NCBI GenBank assembly: GCA_022828225.1
Contig: JAJEJG010000004.1
Span: 39,605 to 103,604 of the forward strand
Source: Nitrospirales bacterium
Lineage (GTDB): Bacteria > Nitrospirota > Nitrospiria > Nitrospirales > UBA8639
Direction of reading: 5' to 3'
Length of the DNA stretch: 64,000 nt
In this document: in pieces, positions 1-8,392 of the stretch
Layout: each line of letters opens with the position of its first letter
Numbering within the stretch: position 1 is the first letter of the stretch
Translations under genes and position numbers: made by a program
The notes under the pieces: model-generated
Databases searched by the model: none
What the model saw: the letters and a program-made list of their open reading frames with translations, nothing else
Told to the model about the DNA's origin: nothing

Positions 1-230
1 ACGGCCTCATACGGACAAAGCCGTTGCGATGTTTCGGGATAGAGCCCTTCCCAGGAATCGATGGCCCCATCGTCCGACAACAATTGGATTTCGGAGGCCT
101 CACTGGCGAAGGCTTCTTTCAGAATAGCCTCAAAGACGGCGTCCGGCTTGGTTTGAAAATAAATCATCGCAACGATCTTGGCGGTCGCATGCAGAAATTC
201 CGCTGTGCCGTCATCTCTGTATGTGTTCAC
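1..230 (-). CDS. Partial hypothetical protein (3' end outside window)
   Basis: An open minus-strand frame runs off the left edge of the window. It is not in the ORF track because it has no stop inside the window. From a GTG at 230 it reads a plausible soluble protein, with segments such as ATAKIVAMIYFQTKPD and SEASEIQLLSDDGAIDSWEG, and codon use looks like that of real genes. The plus-strand ORF 24..485 is its shadow. The start is doubtful because the GTG lies inside a short dispersed motif (GAATGAGTGAACACATACAG) seen elsewhere in the window. That motif may have replaced the original 5' end, or the gene may start at a downstream ATG. I do not recognise the family. Confidence 0.45.
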   Translation of the reverse strand, partial: MNTYRDDGTAEFLHATAKIVAMIYFQTKPDAVFEAILKEAFASEASEIQLLSDDGAIDSWEGLYPETSQRLCPYEA

Positions 231-293
231 TCATTCGTTGACACTTGCTGCCTTCTTCTCTCCCCTCCTGTGAGCCCCCCACCGATTGTCCCT

Positions 294-374
294 CGTCTTG
301 TAGGGGCGAACCTATGTGTTCGCCCTGTTCGTTCCGTGGGAATGTGGGACGACACGCAGGTCGTCCCCTACGAA
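294..374. repeat. Dispersed repeat R3, copy 1 (two hairpins)
   Basis: Two small inverted repeats lie in tandem: TAGGGGCGAACC with GTGTTCGCCC, then GGGACGACACGC with GTCGTCCCCTACG. A nearly identical block occurs at 61996..62074, so this is a dispersed intergenic element, not a gene. Related single hairpins occur at 3697..3717, 9966..9991 and 10567..10588. Confidence 0.8.
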
Positions 375-413
375 ACCCGGGATAGGCCTCAAGGGGGGAG
401 TCATAATCGGCGT

Positions 414-857
414 TTAGAAAATCCAGGGGACCAGCCGCCACGTCCGCGACCGGTAGGCTTCATAGTCGTCAAAAATTTCTCCTAACAACATCTCTTCATA
501 GGAAAGTTTTACGATCAGGTCTGCGGCCAGGAGCACCCACCATAACCCGCGCCAGTAGGAAAAGGATTCGCACACCAAGGCCAGAAAGATCATCAGCCCC
601 GCCGTGTACATGGGGTGCCGGACCCATCGATACGGACCATTGGTGACCAGCCTGCTCCCGGTCCTGACTTCGGGGAATACGTTGACCTTCGTGACCCTCA
701 TGGTCAGGACCGCCCACACCACCAACAGGAGTCCCAACAACTCCAACGTCAAGAACCACCCATTTCCGGCGACCCATGGGCCGGAAACCAGAATCGCTCC
801 CATACAAAGGAATTGAACGCCCACGAGAACATAGGATCTGATGGATTGCCGTTTCAT
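414..857 (-). CDS. Isoprenylcysteine methyltransferase-like membrane protein
   Basis: This 147-residue integral membrane protein has about four hydrophobic segments. It carries the hallmark GPYRWVRHPMYTAG motif and a C-terminal EE pair (SYEEMLLGEIFDDYEAYRSRTWRLVPWIF) of the ICMT/PEMT-type methyltransferase superfamily. These use S-adenosylmethionine on lipid-linked or membrane-buried acceptors; the acceptor here is unknown. I start at the ATG of MKRQSIRS, because the longer ORF from 1007 runs back through the upstream TPR lipoprotein gene in another frame. It lies 40 bp downstream of that gene and is probably co-transcribed. Confidence 0.75.
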   Translation of the reverse strand: MKRQSIRSYVLVGVQFLCMGAILVSGPWVAGNGWFLTLELLGLLLVVWAVLTMRVTKVNVFPEVRTGSRLVTNGPYRWVRHPMYTAGLMIFLALVCESFSYWRGLWWVLLAADLIVKLSYEEMLLGEIFDDYEAYRSRTWRLVPWIF

Positions 858-897
858 GTTCAGGGTGCGGCGGCAAAACACCTGGACGGAATGTCGC

Positions 898-1293
898 TCA
901 ATACCGGTACCCTCCGCCCAGGTGCTTCTCCAACGTCGAGGACAGACCGAGATGATTGCGATAGGCCGGGGATTCCACGATTTCCTTATTGGTCGGAGCC
1001 AGTTCACTGGCTTGTTGGAAATGAACCCTGGCTTCCCCGTGGTTGCCCAACTTGTGAAAAGTCAGAGCCAAGTTGAAATGGACTTCCGGCAATTCGGGGT
1101 CGGCCTGAATCGCCGATTCAAAAAGGCTTTTCGCCTCCTGCCAATTGCCTGAATTGTACTGCTGAATCCCTTCGAGATTCTGCTGAGCCGCAGCCGGACT
1201 CGTCATCGGCAGAACGGCAAGAGGACCGGACGGCGTGGCACACCCCGCCATCACCAGAAAACCCAGAACGACCGTACTTATTCCACGGTGCAT
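898..1293 (-). CDS. Small TPR lipoprotein
   Basis: This 131-residue protein opens with a lipoprotein signal peptide (MHRGISTVVLGFLVMAGC, lipobox MAGC). The mature part has about two tetratricopeptide repeats (GIQQYNSGNWQEAKSLFESA and LALTFHKLGNHGEARVHFQQ). Such proteins are membrane-anchored scaffolds; no partner is evident. It is the first gene of a two-gene minus-strand unit with the ICMT-like gene. The terminus GGGYRY is unusual but shows no sign of truncation. Confidence 0.8.
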   Translation of the reverse strand: MHRGISTVVLGFLVMAGCATPSGPLAVLPMTSPAAAQQNLEGIQQYNSGNWQEAKSLFESAIQADPELPEVHFNLALTFHKLGNHGEARVHFQQASELAPTNKEIVESPAYRNHLGLSSTLEKHLGGGYRY

Positions 1294-1414
1294 ACGCTTC
1301 CCTCCATTGTCCCTTGTTCAACTCGCCCTTTGTCCCTGAATTGTGTCACCAGGCATACATGGATAGCAACGCGAAGACGGGCGGAATGCGCCTATGAAAA
1401 GTTCAGCTAAAATC

Positions 1415-1443
1415 TGGAACTACCGGTTCCAAAAGATTATAAT
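1415..1443 (+). promoter_or_regulatory. Candidate promoter for the secreted protein/porin unit
   Basis: A perfect TATAAT (1438..1443) has a 17-bp spacer to a weak -35-like TGGAAC (1415..1420). The small hairpin GGAAC-TACCG-GTTCC starts in the -35 region and extends into the spacer. It faces the gene starting at 1522. Predicted only. Confidence 0.4.
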
Positions 1444-1447
1444 ACAT

Positions 1448-1465
1448 CCACTATTTCTATAGTGG
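1448..1465. promoter_or_regulatory. Inverted repeat in 5' leader
   Basis: CCACTAT-TTCT-ATAGTGG is a perfect 7-bp inverted repeat just downstream of the predicted -10, in the 5' leader of the gene at 1522. It could be an operator or an RNA hairpin; nothing in the sequence separates these. Confidence 0.4.
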
Positions 1466-1521
1466 AATGTTCATTCCTTTATCCCAAGACGATCTTTTAC
1501 CCTCATGGGAGGAGTCACCAG

Positions 1522-1896
1522 ATGAAACGAACACTTGGATTTCTCGCGCTGCTGGTCATCGCCGGTGGCCTCTTGCAGGCATCGGCTTTCGCATCCGGTT
1601 CTCTTTCGACCGGCCAAGGCATCAGTGCCAGAAGCGCCTACGCCATGGGCAAGGCCCTCACCTTTCAGAAGCTCGTGTGCCCATCCTGTCCCCTCAAGGC
1701 GGCTGATTTGACCAAGGAACGCGCCATGAGCCTGAAAAACAGCCTCGAAGCCCGTGACGCGGCGAACAAACCGGGCACTCCTGATGACGAACACATCGCC
1801 GTCCTCTGTCCGGGCAGCCGTGCCAGCGGTTGCGACGGAAAACCGGACGAACAGGAACTCGTCCACTATTACCTGAAGCGCCGTTTCAAGATGTAA
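1522..1896 (+). CDS. Secreted Cys-containing hypothetical protein
   Basis: This 124-residue protein starts at the ATG preceded by GGAGG (1507-1511). The ORF-track start at 1462 is too early. The N-terminus MKRTLGFLALLVIAGGLLQASAFA is a typical signal peptide. The mature protein has a KLVCPSCPL motif and further cysteines (VLCPG, GCDG), so disulfides or a metal site are possible in the periplasm. I do not recognise a family. It lies 45 bp upstream of an outer-membrane barrel gene with its own good Shine-Dalgarno, so the two are probably one operon. Confidence 0.75.
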   Translation: MKRTLGFLALLVIAGGLLQASAFASGSLSTGQGISARSAYAMGKALTFQKLVCPSCPLKAADLTKERAMSLKNSLEARDAANKPGTPDDEHIAVLCPGSRASGCDGKPDEQELVHYYLKRRFKM

Positions 1897-1941
1897 CCAC
1901 AACAGTCTCAAATGGACGTACACGAACGGAGGAACCTCATC

Positions 1942-2832
1942 ATGTACAGAGCAAGATTGATTGCCTTCATGGTTATAGGCATGACGGCTATCGGGTCATC
2001 CGCGTTCGCCGACGGTGTGTCGCCGTGGCTCCCCGCGCCGGGCGCCGGATTCGTCAACCTTTCCTATGTCTCCCAGAATGCCACCCAGTTCTACGTCCAA
2101 GAGGACTTGAGAGGAACTCCTCCTCAGAATGCGGTACCCGACGGAAAAGGCCCGAATCTCGGTCAGCACACCGTGTGGCTGAACGGCATGTACGGCTGGT
2201 CGGATGCAATCGCGATAGACGTCCGCGTGGGGCTTGCCAGAAGCTACGCCTCGGCAGGACCGACGGGAGGTCGTGACAATTATTCGGGCGTCACGGACAC
2301 CAATATCGGCGTCACCTGGCGCATCGTGGATGAACTGGTGTGTCCATCCTCGCCGAGCATCGCCCTGCGTGCCGGGGCAATCATCGAGGGATCCTACGAA
2401 CCCGGCCACATCAATTCTATCGGCGACGGAGCCAGCGGCCTGGAAGTGTCGGCATTAGCCGGCAAATATTTCGGGGACATGTTCGCCGTATCCGGCGAAG
2501 TCGGGTACCGCGACCGCGACGAAGGCGTCCCCGCGGACTTCTTCTTTAACGCGACGGGCGGCATGTTGTTCGAGAACATAGGACTGAGTGTCAACTACAA
2601 GCTGGTTGACGCTCAGTCCGGCCTCCAGATCGGCGTTCCGCCATTCACTCCCGGTGGGCGCGTTTTTCCCAGGCTGGAAGAAGACATCCAGTTCCTCAGC
2701 GGGACGGTGAGCCTCAACGTGTCCGACCAAACGAACCTGGCCGTGTCTTATGGGGAGGTCATCGACGGTCGCAACACGTCAAAGTCCAAAGTATTCAGCG
2801 TGACGATGGGCTACCAGTTCGACACCTACTGA
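1942..2832 (+). CDS. Predicted outer-membrane beta-barrel protein
   Basis: The start is taken at MYRARLIAF (GGAGG lies 9 bases upstream), giving 296 residues. A signal peptide ending SSAFA precedes a mature region of alternating amphipathic strands rich in Gly, aromatic and polar residues. It ends in the aromatic-terminated strand VFSVTMGYQFDTY, typical of outer-membrane barrels. Strand patterns such as MYGWSDAIAIDVRVGLARSY and ALAGKYFGDMFAVSGEVGYR resemble porin/transporter-like families annotated as hypothetical outer-membrane proteins. Substrate unknown. It follows the small Cys-rich secreted protein and may share its promoter. Confidence 0.7.
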   Translation: MYRARLIAFMVIGMTAIGSSAFADGVSPWLPAPGAGFVNLSYVSQNATQFYVQEDLRGTPPQNAVPDGKGPNLGQHTVWLNGMYGWSDAIAIDVRVGLARSYASAGPTGGRDNYSGVTDTNIGVTWRIVDELVCPSSPSIALRAGAIIEGSYEPGHINSIGDGASGLEVSALAGKYFGDMFAVSGEVGYRDRDEGVPADFFFNATGGMLFENIGLSVNYKLVDAQSGLQIGVPPFTPGGRVFPRLEEDIQFLSGTVSLNVSDQTNLAVSYGEVIDGRNTSKSKVFSVTMGYQFDTY

Positions 2833-2852
2833 TTCCCCGGAGCCTGACCGCC

Positions 2853-3740
2853 TCAGGGCCGGTTCAGGCTCCAGTCATACTCGTAGTCCACTGACCCGAC
2901 AAACTTCCTCAGGCGTTTTGCGAGCGGCTCGTCCGCATACTTGACGAGGTGCTCGATCACCGACTTCTCCGTGTCTCCGAAGTCCGCCACGTACCACTTG
3001 TAGATGCTCGAAATAATCATGAAGTCGTCGTCCATCAACTCGACGCCTCTGGGATGGTTTACGTAGGCGCGCGCGCCGGCATCGAGCAACTCCTCGGTAT
3101 TCTCCTCGGTGAAAGCCCTCGGAGACAGGTTCGGACAGCCGTAGCTGGCGCAGTTGACCGCATAGTGGATCCGGTTGTCCCGCCAGATGGGTCGCAGGAT
3201 ACCGTGTTCGATGTTGTTCAGCGTCAGGTCCAGGCCGGCGACCCTGGCATGTACGTCGTCCCAGGGACCACCGAAGATACGCCCCAGGCTGCCCAACAGG
3301 CTTTGGCTGATGTCCTTGATGGAATCCACGGGATAGGCGTCCGCAACGACCTTTACGGTCAGAGCATTGTAGAAATTGATCCAATATGCCTTTTGTTCCG
3401 CGCGGGAATAATTCCGCGGATCGACCGACTGCAAAGACGCCAGGTACGATGCCAGCTTGGCGGAGTCCCCTGCATTGGCCTTGAGCGCCCCGTAGTCGAA
3501 GCGATTTACGCCTGAGTCGTGGACGCGCAGGTAGCCGTCCAGGATCTCCTGCCAGGCGGCGTGATCGAGATGCGTGAGATTCTTCTCGTCGCTCGCGTCC
3601 CAGACCGGAATCAGTTTTGCGGATTGGGCATGTGCGGAGACAACAAACAGCATCGCGACGAGCAGGCTTACGGCAATTCGCAAATACTGTCTCCCGCGTG
3701 TAGGGGGCGGTGTTCGCCCTGTAATCATGGTCGTTTTCAT
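2853..3740 (-). CDS. DUF547 domain exported protein
   Basis: This 295-residue protein starts at 3740, with AAGGAG upstream. DUF547 hallmarks are visible: AEQKAYWINFYNALTVKVV, DLTLNNIEHGILRP and HYAVNCASYGCPNL, the last with the conserved CAS-GCP cysteines. A hydrophobic signal segment (IAVSLLVAMLFVVSAHAQ) directs it across the membrane. Its ATG overlaps the stop of the glycosyltransferase upstream (ATGA), so translation is likely coupled. The n-region MITGRTPPPTRGR is the translation of a repeat hairpin (R3-like, 3697..3717), so the N-terminus appears extended by a repeat. DUF547 proteins have no settled biochemical role. Confidence 0.85.
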   Translation of the reverse strand: MKTTMITGRTPPPTRGRQYLRIAVSLLVAMLFVVSAHAQSAKLIPVWDASDEKNLTHLDHAAWQEILDGYLRVHDSGVNRFDYGALKANAGDSAKLASYLASLQSVDPRNYSRAEQKAYWINFYNALTVKVVADAYPVDSIKDISQSLLGSLGRIFGGPWDDVHARVAGLDLTLNNIEHGILRPIWRDNRIHYAVNCASYGCPNLSPRAFTEENTEELLDAGARAYVNHPRGVELMDDDFMIISSIYKWYVADFGDTEKSVIEHLVKYADEPLAKRLRKFVGSVDYEYDWSLNRP

Positions 3741-4495
3741 GGTCGTTCTTTCTCCTTGTTCAAGTCTGTTCGGCCGAACACGACGCGCCTGCATCGCAAC
3801 TTGGCGATCGTGCCGAGAATGCCGATGCCGGCGCCGATGACGCCCTTCAAGGTTCCTCCAACCTTCGATAGACCGAAACGCCGCCGCAAAGTATTCACCG
3901 GCGTCTCGACGAGTCGCATGTTTAATTGGATGGCCTTGACCTGCATTTCCACCGTCCAGCCGTAGGCAACATCGCGCATGTCGAGTTGACGCAGGGCATC
4001 TGCACGTACGGCCCGAAACGGACCCAAGTCGGTAACCACCCGCCCCCACAGCAGCCGGATCAACAGGCCCGCCACACGGTTACCGATGATCTGCGGCATC
4101 GACAGGGCTCCCGGTTCCACCTGTCCCAGCGCGCGGGACCCGATGGCCAAGTCGGCACCGGCCGCGATGGCCGCCAGCAGGTCAAATGCCTGTCGAACCT
4201 CGAACGACTGGTCACCGTCTACGAACAGGACGACATCCACCGGGTGGAGAGCGGCGATGGCCGTCAAACACGCTCTGCCATAGCCGGGGGTCTCCTCGAC
4301 GACCACGCGGGCACCGGCCGCGCGCGCGCGTGGCGCCGTGGCATCCTTCGATCCATTATCGCACACCACGAGGTCGTCGATAACGTGCTGCCCGGCATCC
4401 GTTCGGAGAGCCAGCATCGCCGTGACCACCGGGGCGATGTTGTCTTCTTCGTCACACGCCGGAATCACCGCTCCAACGCTCAGGTTATGGTACAT
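3737..4495 (-). CDS. Family 2 glycosyltransferase (dolichol-phosphate mannosyltransferase-like)
   Basis: This 252-residue GT-A fold protein begins with AVIPACDEEDNIAPVV (GT2 start) and has the VLFVDGDQSF D-x-D motif at about residue 90. Its C-terminal GLSKVGGTLKGVI helix is typical of polyprenol-phosphate glycosyltransferases. It likely moves a sugar from a nucleotide donor to a lipid carrier at the inner membrane. It sits 16 bp downstream of a GT87-like polyprenol-sugar-dependent transferase, so the two may work in sequence. The donor sugar cannot be read from sequence. Confidence 0.85.
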   Translation of the reverse strand: MYHNLSVGAVIPACDEEDNIAPVVTAMLALRTDAGQHVIDDLVVCDNGSKDATAPRARAAGARVVVEETPGYGRACLTAIAALHPVDVVLFVDGDQSFEVRQAFDLLAAIAAGADLAIGSRALGQVEPGALSMPQIIGNRVAGLLIRLLWGRVVTDLGPFRAVRADALRQLDMRDVAYGWTVEMQVKAIQLNMRLVETPVNTLRRRFGLSKVGGTLKGVIGAGIGILGTIAKLRCRRVVFGRTDLNKEKERP

Positions 4496-4511
4496 CGCAA
4501 CCCATCAGTCG

Positions 4512-5822
4512 TTAAATCCTGTGGCCGATACCGGTCGACCGTTGCCGGAACAGGTCATAAGCCAGCGCCAGCAGGATCATGCCGAACTCCAGGGGCCGAA
4601 CCCATGCCGGCTGCTGGTACGGTTGCAGAGCGCCGTCAATCAGGTTGAGCCCTGTCACGTAGGCGAGGAAGACCGCGACTGAGGCCGTCCATGCGGAGAC
4701 ACTTGGCGTGATCGCGGCAAACGGCAACAGCCAGAGCAGGTACCACGGATTGATGACCGGCGAGGCCATGAGGAATATGCCATAGAGCCAGTCGCCTCGC
4801 GGAACCTCACGCGCGCCGGTCCGGGAATAGCGGAAATAGTAATGTCCCCAGAACGCGGCGCACAACAGGCCCAGAACTATCTTGGCCCCGAACGGTTGCA
4901 GAACAGTGGTCAATACTCCGAAGGCCGCCGAGTTGAACTCCCACTCCCGCGCAACGACCAACAGCGATGCAATGTCCGTCCCGCCTTGCAGGGCGAACGG
5001 CATATACAACGTCCCCAGTGTGACGACGAACAGGATCCAATACCCGAAGCCCGCACCGACCAGCACCAACGGGACCAGCGCCAGCGCGAATATCTTGGCC
5101 CCCGCGGCGACCCCCAGGCAGACGGCCGCACTCCGCCAGCGATGCTTTTGAGACAACACGGTCGCCGCCAGCAACAGACAGACACCGATACCGTCCGGGT
5201 GCGCCGTAAAAGCAACTTCCTTGACGACCAGTGGACACCACGCGTAGAGCATGACGTTCCCTGCCGGAGCCAGACGCAGTAGCAGCGCAATGGTCACCAG
5301 ATCGACGAGGATCAGTATCGCCTGCAAGGCTACGACGCTGCCCGGTTTCAACCAGTAGGCGAGCAGGAAGACGACCTGCGTGACCGGCGCGTAGATGGTC
5401 GGTAATTCGGGATAATTGATCCTATCCAGGATGCCGTGAAATATCGCAGGAACGCCAGGGGCACTGAAGAACGCTTCAGGGACAGCGCCATAGGGCGTGC
5501 CGGTCGTAGCAAAGCGGTAGCCGTCCCACAGGTAACGGTAGAAGTCGTCCTCGTAAATCGGCCCGCCCGCCAACCCGCAGATGCGGAAGACTACCGCCCA
5601 GAAAATCAGGCGACCCAAGGGAACAGCTTCGCCACGTCCCTGGCAATACAGGTAGAGGCCGAAAACCGGCAGGCTGGTCCACGCGACGAGCAGGAAGAAC
5701 GCCGGCAGGTCGGGTTCGCCGGGTCCTCGCGCCAGAAAGGCGAGGGCGGCGTACCCCAACGCGCACCATAGACCGACCACGTCCACGTTCCGGCACGCGC
5801 GCCCGTTTGGAATCGGTGTCAT
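4512..5822 (-). CDS. GT87/DUF2029-like polyprenol-phosphate-sugar-dependent mannosyltransferase
   Basis: This 436-residue protein has about ten to twelve membrane segments. It carries the GGPIYEDDFYRYLWDGYRFA region, in which acidic residues after the first helices are typical of GT-C enzymes, and the SPVINPWYLLWLLPF segment common in GT87/DUF2029 proteins. GT-C enzymes use lipid-linked sugars on the outer face of the membrane. It heads a minus-strand operon with the GT2 and DUF547 genes, which suggests a small envelope glycosylation unit. It is divergent from the flavoprotein at 5929. Confidence 0.75.
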   Translation of the reverse strand: MTPIPNGRACRNVDVVGLWCALGYAALAFLARGPGEPDLPAFFLLVAWTSLPVFGLYLYCQGRGEAVPLGRLIFWAVVFRICGLAGGPIYEDDFYRYLWDGYRFATTGTPYGAVPEAFFSAPGVPAIFHGILDRINYPELPTIYAPVTQVVFLLAYWLKPGSVVALQAILILVDLVTIALLLRLAPAGNVMLYAWCPLVVKEVAFTAHPDGIGVCLLLAATVLSQKHRWRSAAVCLGVAAGAKIFALALVPLVLVGAGFGYWILFVVTLGTLYMPFALQGGTDIASLLVVAREWEFNSAAFGVLTTVLQPFGAKIVLGLLCAAFWGHYYFRYSRTGAREVPRGDWLYGIFLMASPVINPWYLLWLLPFAAITPSVSAWTASVAVFLAYVTGLNLIDGALQPYQQPAWVRPLEFGMILLALAYDLFRQRSTGIGHRI

Positions 5823-5928
5823 CGAGCATCAACCAATCGAGTGGAGACGGCATTGTACATGGAAGGCGCTTGGGCTACCATGCCCCATGAACCTCAAAAC
5901 AGGATCGTTGCTTTCTACGTAGAACGCC

Positions 5929-7317
5929 ATGACACATGATATCGTGATCATCGGAGGAGGGTCCGCGGGGTACGCCGCGGCGCGGACGGCGCGTGATGAA
6001 GGCGCCGACGTGGGGATTATCGACCATGGACCGTTGGGAGGACTCTGCATTTTACGCGGATGCATGCCGACCAAGACGATCCTGCGTTCCTCGGACGTCA
6101 TGTCGCTGATGAAACGCGCTGAAGAATTCGGGTTGGGACCGGTTACCGCAAAAGCGGACCTTTCCGCCATCATCGGTCGTAAGACCCGGCTCATCGAAGA
6201 GTTTGCCGAAGACCGCATTCATGCGCTGAAAGATTCCCTGTTTACCTTATACGAGGAACGCGCCGCGTTCCTCTCTCCCCACGAAGTCCGGGCCGGTTCC
6301 CACAAACTATCAGCCAAGGCGTTCATTATTTCAACGGGGTCCATGGTCTCCCGTGTCCCGATAGCCGGACTCGAAGAAGTCGGCTATATCACAAGCGATG
6401 AGGCCCTGGAACTGCGCGACGTTCCCCGATCCATGATCGTTCTCGGCGGCGGGCCCGTGGCCCTGGAACTGGCACAATTCTTCCAGCGTATCGGCACCCA
6501 CGTGACGTTGATCCAGCGAAGCGCTCACGTCATGTCCCAAGGCGATGAAGACCTGGCTCGCCCGGTGGAAGCCCGATTCCGTGAAGAAGGCATGACGGTC
6601 TTGACCAATACCCGATTGCATGAATTTACCCGGGACGGCACGCACAAAACGGCGCACCTGACTCATGAAGGAACGGCGAAAACCGTAACCGCAGAGGTGA
6701 TCCTCCAAGCTCTGGGACGGCAGCCTAACATCGAGAGTTTGAACGTGGAGGCTGCACAAATCGAGGTTCGTCAGGGCAAAATTTCGGTCGACGACACGAT
6801 GCGGACCAACCAATCGCACATCTACGCCGTGGGTGACGTGAACGGACTCCACGAAATCGTCCATATTGCCATCCAACAAGGAGAAATAGCCGGATGGAAC
6901 GCCGTTCATACGCAAGAGTCGCCCCGTCGATATGACGACCGGCTTAAAACCCAAGTCGTCTTTACCGATCCTCAAATCGCCGGTGTCGGGTTAAGCGAAA
7001 GAGAATGCCGAAGCAGACAAATCCCCTATCGCGCGGCCTCGTATCCGTTTGCCGACCATGGAAAATCCATGACGTTGGGGGAGACCCACGGTCACGTTAA
7101 GCTGCTGGCTTCGCCGGAGAACGGCAAAATCTTGGGAGCGCATATTGTCGGACCGGAAGCCGCCGAGCTGATTCATGAACTCATCGCCGTCATGTACTAT
7201 CAGGGCACGGCTCACGACCTTGCCCGGATGCCCCACTATCACCCGACCCTTGCCGAGATCATCACGTATCCGGCAGAGGAACTGGCCGATCAGATCGACT
7301 CACGGCCTGCAGCCTGA
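5929..7317 (+). CDS. FAD-dependent pyridine nucleotide-disulfide oxidoreductase (Lpd-like)
   Basis: The 462-residue protein starts with the FAD-binding motif IVIIGGGSAGYAAAR and carries the redox-active disulfide GGLCILRGCMPTK (C-x4-C). The NAD(P)-binding Rossmann motif is MIVLGGGPVALELAQFF near residue 170, and the second FAD contact is HIYAVGDVNG. The C-terminal dimerisation domain ends MPHYHPTLAEII, giving the His-x4-Glu-like active base region of dihydrolipoamide dehydrogenase relatives. No 2-oxo acid dehydrogenase genes are nearby, so a true Lpd role is unsupported. A related reductase lies at 8393. Confidence 0.85.
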   Translation: MTHDIVIIGGGSAGYAAARTARDEGADVGIIDHGPLGGLCILRGCMPTKTILRSSDVMSLMKRAEEFGLGPVTAKADLSAIIGRKTRLIEEFAEDRIHALKDSLFTLYEERAAFLSPHEVRAGSHKLSAKAFIISTGSMVSRVPIAGLEEVGYITSDEALELRDVPRSMIVLGGGPVALELAQFFQRIGTHVTLIQRSAHVMSQGDEDLARPVEARFREEGMTVLTNTRLHEFTRDGTHKTAHLTHEGTAKTVTAEVILQALGRQPNIESLNVEAAQIEVRQGKISVDDTMRTNQSHIYAVGDVNGLHEIVHIAIQQGEIAGWNAVHTQESPRRYDDRLKTQVVFTDPQIAGVGLSERECRSRQIPYRAASYPFADHGKSMTLGETHGHVKLLASPENGKILGAHIVGPEAAELIHELIAVMYYQGTAHDLARMPHYHPTLAEIITYPAEELADQIDSRPAA

Positions 7318-7454
7318 GACACACGAAATATGGAAAGATCTTTCTGCCAACGACATGCCTCCTCAACGGGATACGACTCTCAAGCGGTATAATGTCATAG
7401 AAGGTGCATATTCTGACCTGGACCACGACTCAGACAGTAACCATGGAGCCCACA

Positions 7455-8159
7455 ATGACTGATCCTGCCGCATCCTCACCACGACCGCTCGGGAAGCTCG
7501 TCATTCTCGGAATTTTGGCACTGGGCATCGGAGCCTTCTTCTATTTCGATTTAGGCCGCTACGTTTCGCTCGAAGCCCTGAAAGCCAACCGGGACCATTT
7601 ACTGGAGTTTACCAACGCCAACTTTACCACCGCGGTCGTCCTATACGTGGCCGTATACATCCTCCAAACCGCGTTTTCGCTACCCGGCGGGGCCATCATG
7701 ACCCTGGCCGGCGGCTTTTTGTTCGGAAGCATCCTCGGAACGATCTTTGTCAACATTGGAGCCACCACGGGCGCCACCCTGGCTTTCCTGGCTGCGCGAT
7801 ACATCTTGCGCGATTGGGTCGAACAAAAATTCGGTGAGCGCATTGAACCGATTCAGGCCGGATTCGCTCAAAACGCCTTCAGTTACCTGTTGACCCTGCG
7901 GCTGATCCCGGCCTTTCCGTTTTTTCTCGTGAATCTCGTGTCCGGTCTCACCCGGATCCCGCTCGGCACTTATGTCATCGGAACTTCCGTCGGCATTATC
8001 CCGGGCAGTTTTGTGTACGCGTTTGCGGGAAGACAACTCGGTTCCATCAACTCATTGGCGGAAATCGCGTCACCGCCCGTGTTGCTGGCGTTTACGTTCC
8101 TGGGTTTACTGGCGCTCGTTCCCATTCTTCATCGAAAATTCACGAAAAGGGGAAAGTGA
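7455..8159 (+). CDS. TVP38/TMEM64 (DedA-like) membrane protein
   Basis: I start at the ATG at 7455, with GGAG seven bases before it. The 234-residue product has about six hydrophobic segments and the SNARE-associated/DedA-type core GGAIMTLAGGFLFGSILGT, followed by RLIPAFPFFLVNLVSGLTRIPLGTY. Family members act in membrane lipid homeostasis. It is sandwiched between two flavoprotein disulfide reductases on the same strand. TVP38 genes next to mercuric-reductase-like flavoproteins recur in other bacteria to my knowledge, but the link is unexplained. Confidence 0.85.
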   Translation: MTDPAASSPRPLGKLVILGILALGIGAFFYFDLGRYVSLEALKANRDHLLEFTNANFTTAVVLYVAVYILQTAFSLPGGAIMTLAGGFLFGSILGTIFVNIGATTGATLAFLAARYILRDWVEQKFGERIEPIQAGFAQNAFSYLLTLRLIPAFPFFLVNLVSGLTRIPLGTYVIGTSVGIIPGSFVYAFAGRQLGSINSLAEIASPPVLLAFTFLGLLALVPILHRKFTKRGK

Positions 8160-8185
8160 CGCTATGCTAACCGGACTTTCCTTTT

Positions 8186-8309
8186 TTCCTTCCGTTTGTA
8201 AGGGGAGGTCAGGTGGGGTAGAGCCCTCACGTCGGGGGAGGACAACTACCTCTACCTCCCCTTGCCCCTCCTTACCCTTCGACTTCGCTCAGGGCAGGCA
8301 AAGGAGGGG
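8186..8309. repeat. R1 element with R2 nested in its right arm
   Basis: The left arm (TTTGTAAGGGGAGGTCAGG..GTAGAG) faces a right arm (CTCTACCTCCCCTTGCCCC..). The right arm should read CCTTACAAAGG, but it is split at CCTTA by about 24 bp of repeat R2 (8275..8298, CTTCGACTTCGCTCAGGGC). Palindromic intergenic element. Confidence 0.8.
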
Positions 8310-8313
8310 AACT

Positions 8314-8350
8314 CCCTCTCCCCAAGTGGGAGAGGGCTGGGGTGAGAGGG
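8314..8350. repeat. R6 hairpin repeat
   Basis: CCCTCTCCC-CAAGT-GGGAGAGGG, followed by CTGGGGTGAGAGGG. A relative lies at 40571..40605. It abuts the R1/R2 composite, making a three-repeat cluster upstream of the reductase gene. Confidence 0.7.
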
Positions 8351-8392
8351 AATGGTTTGCAATAAGTGAACACATACAGGAAGGACAACCTC

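Noticed and set aside
5929-7317. Dihydrolipoamide dehydrogenase of a 2-oxo acid complex
   Set aside because: No E1/E2 genes are near, and a paralogue of similar type is adjacent. The generic reductase call is safer.
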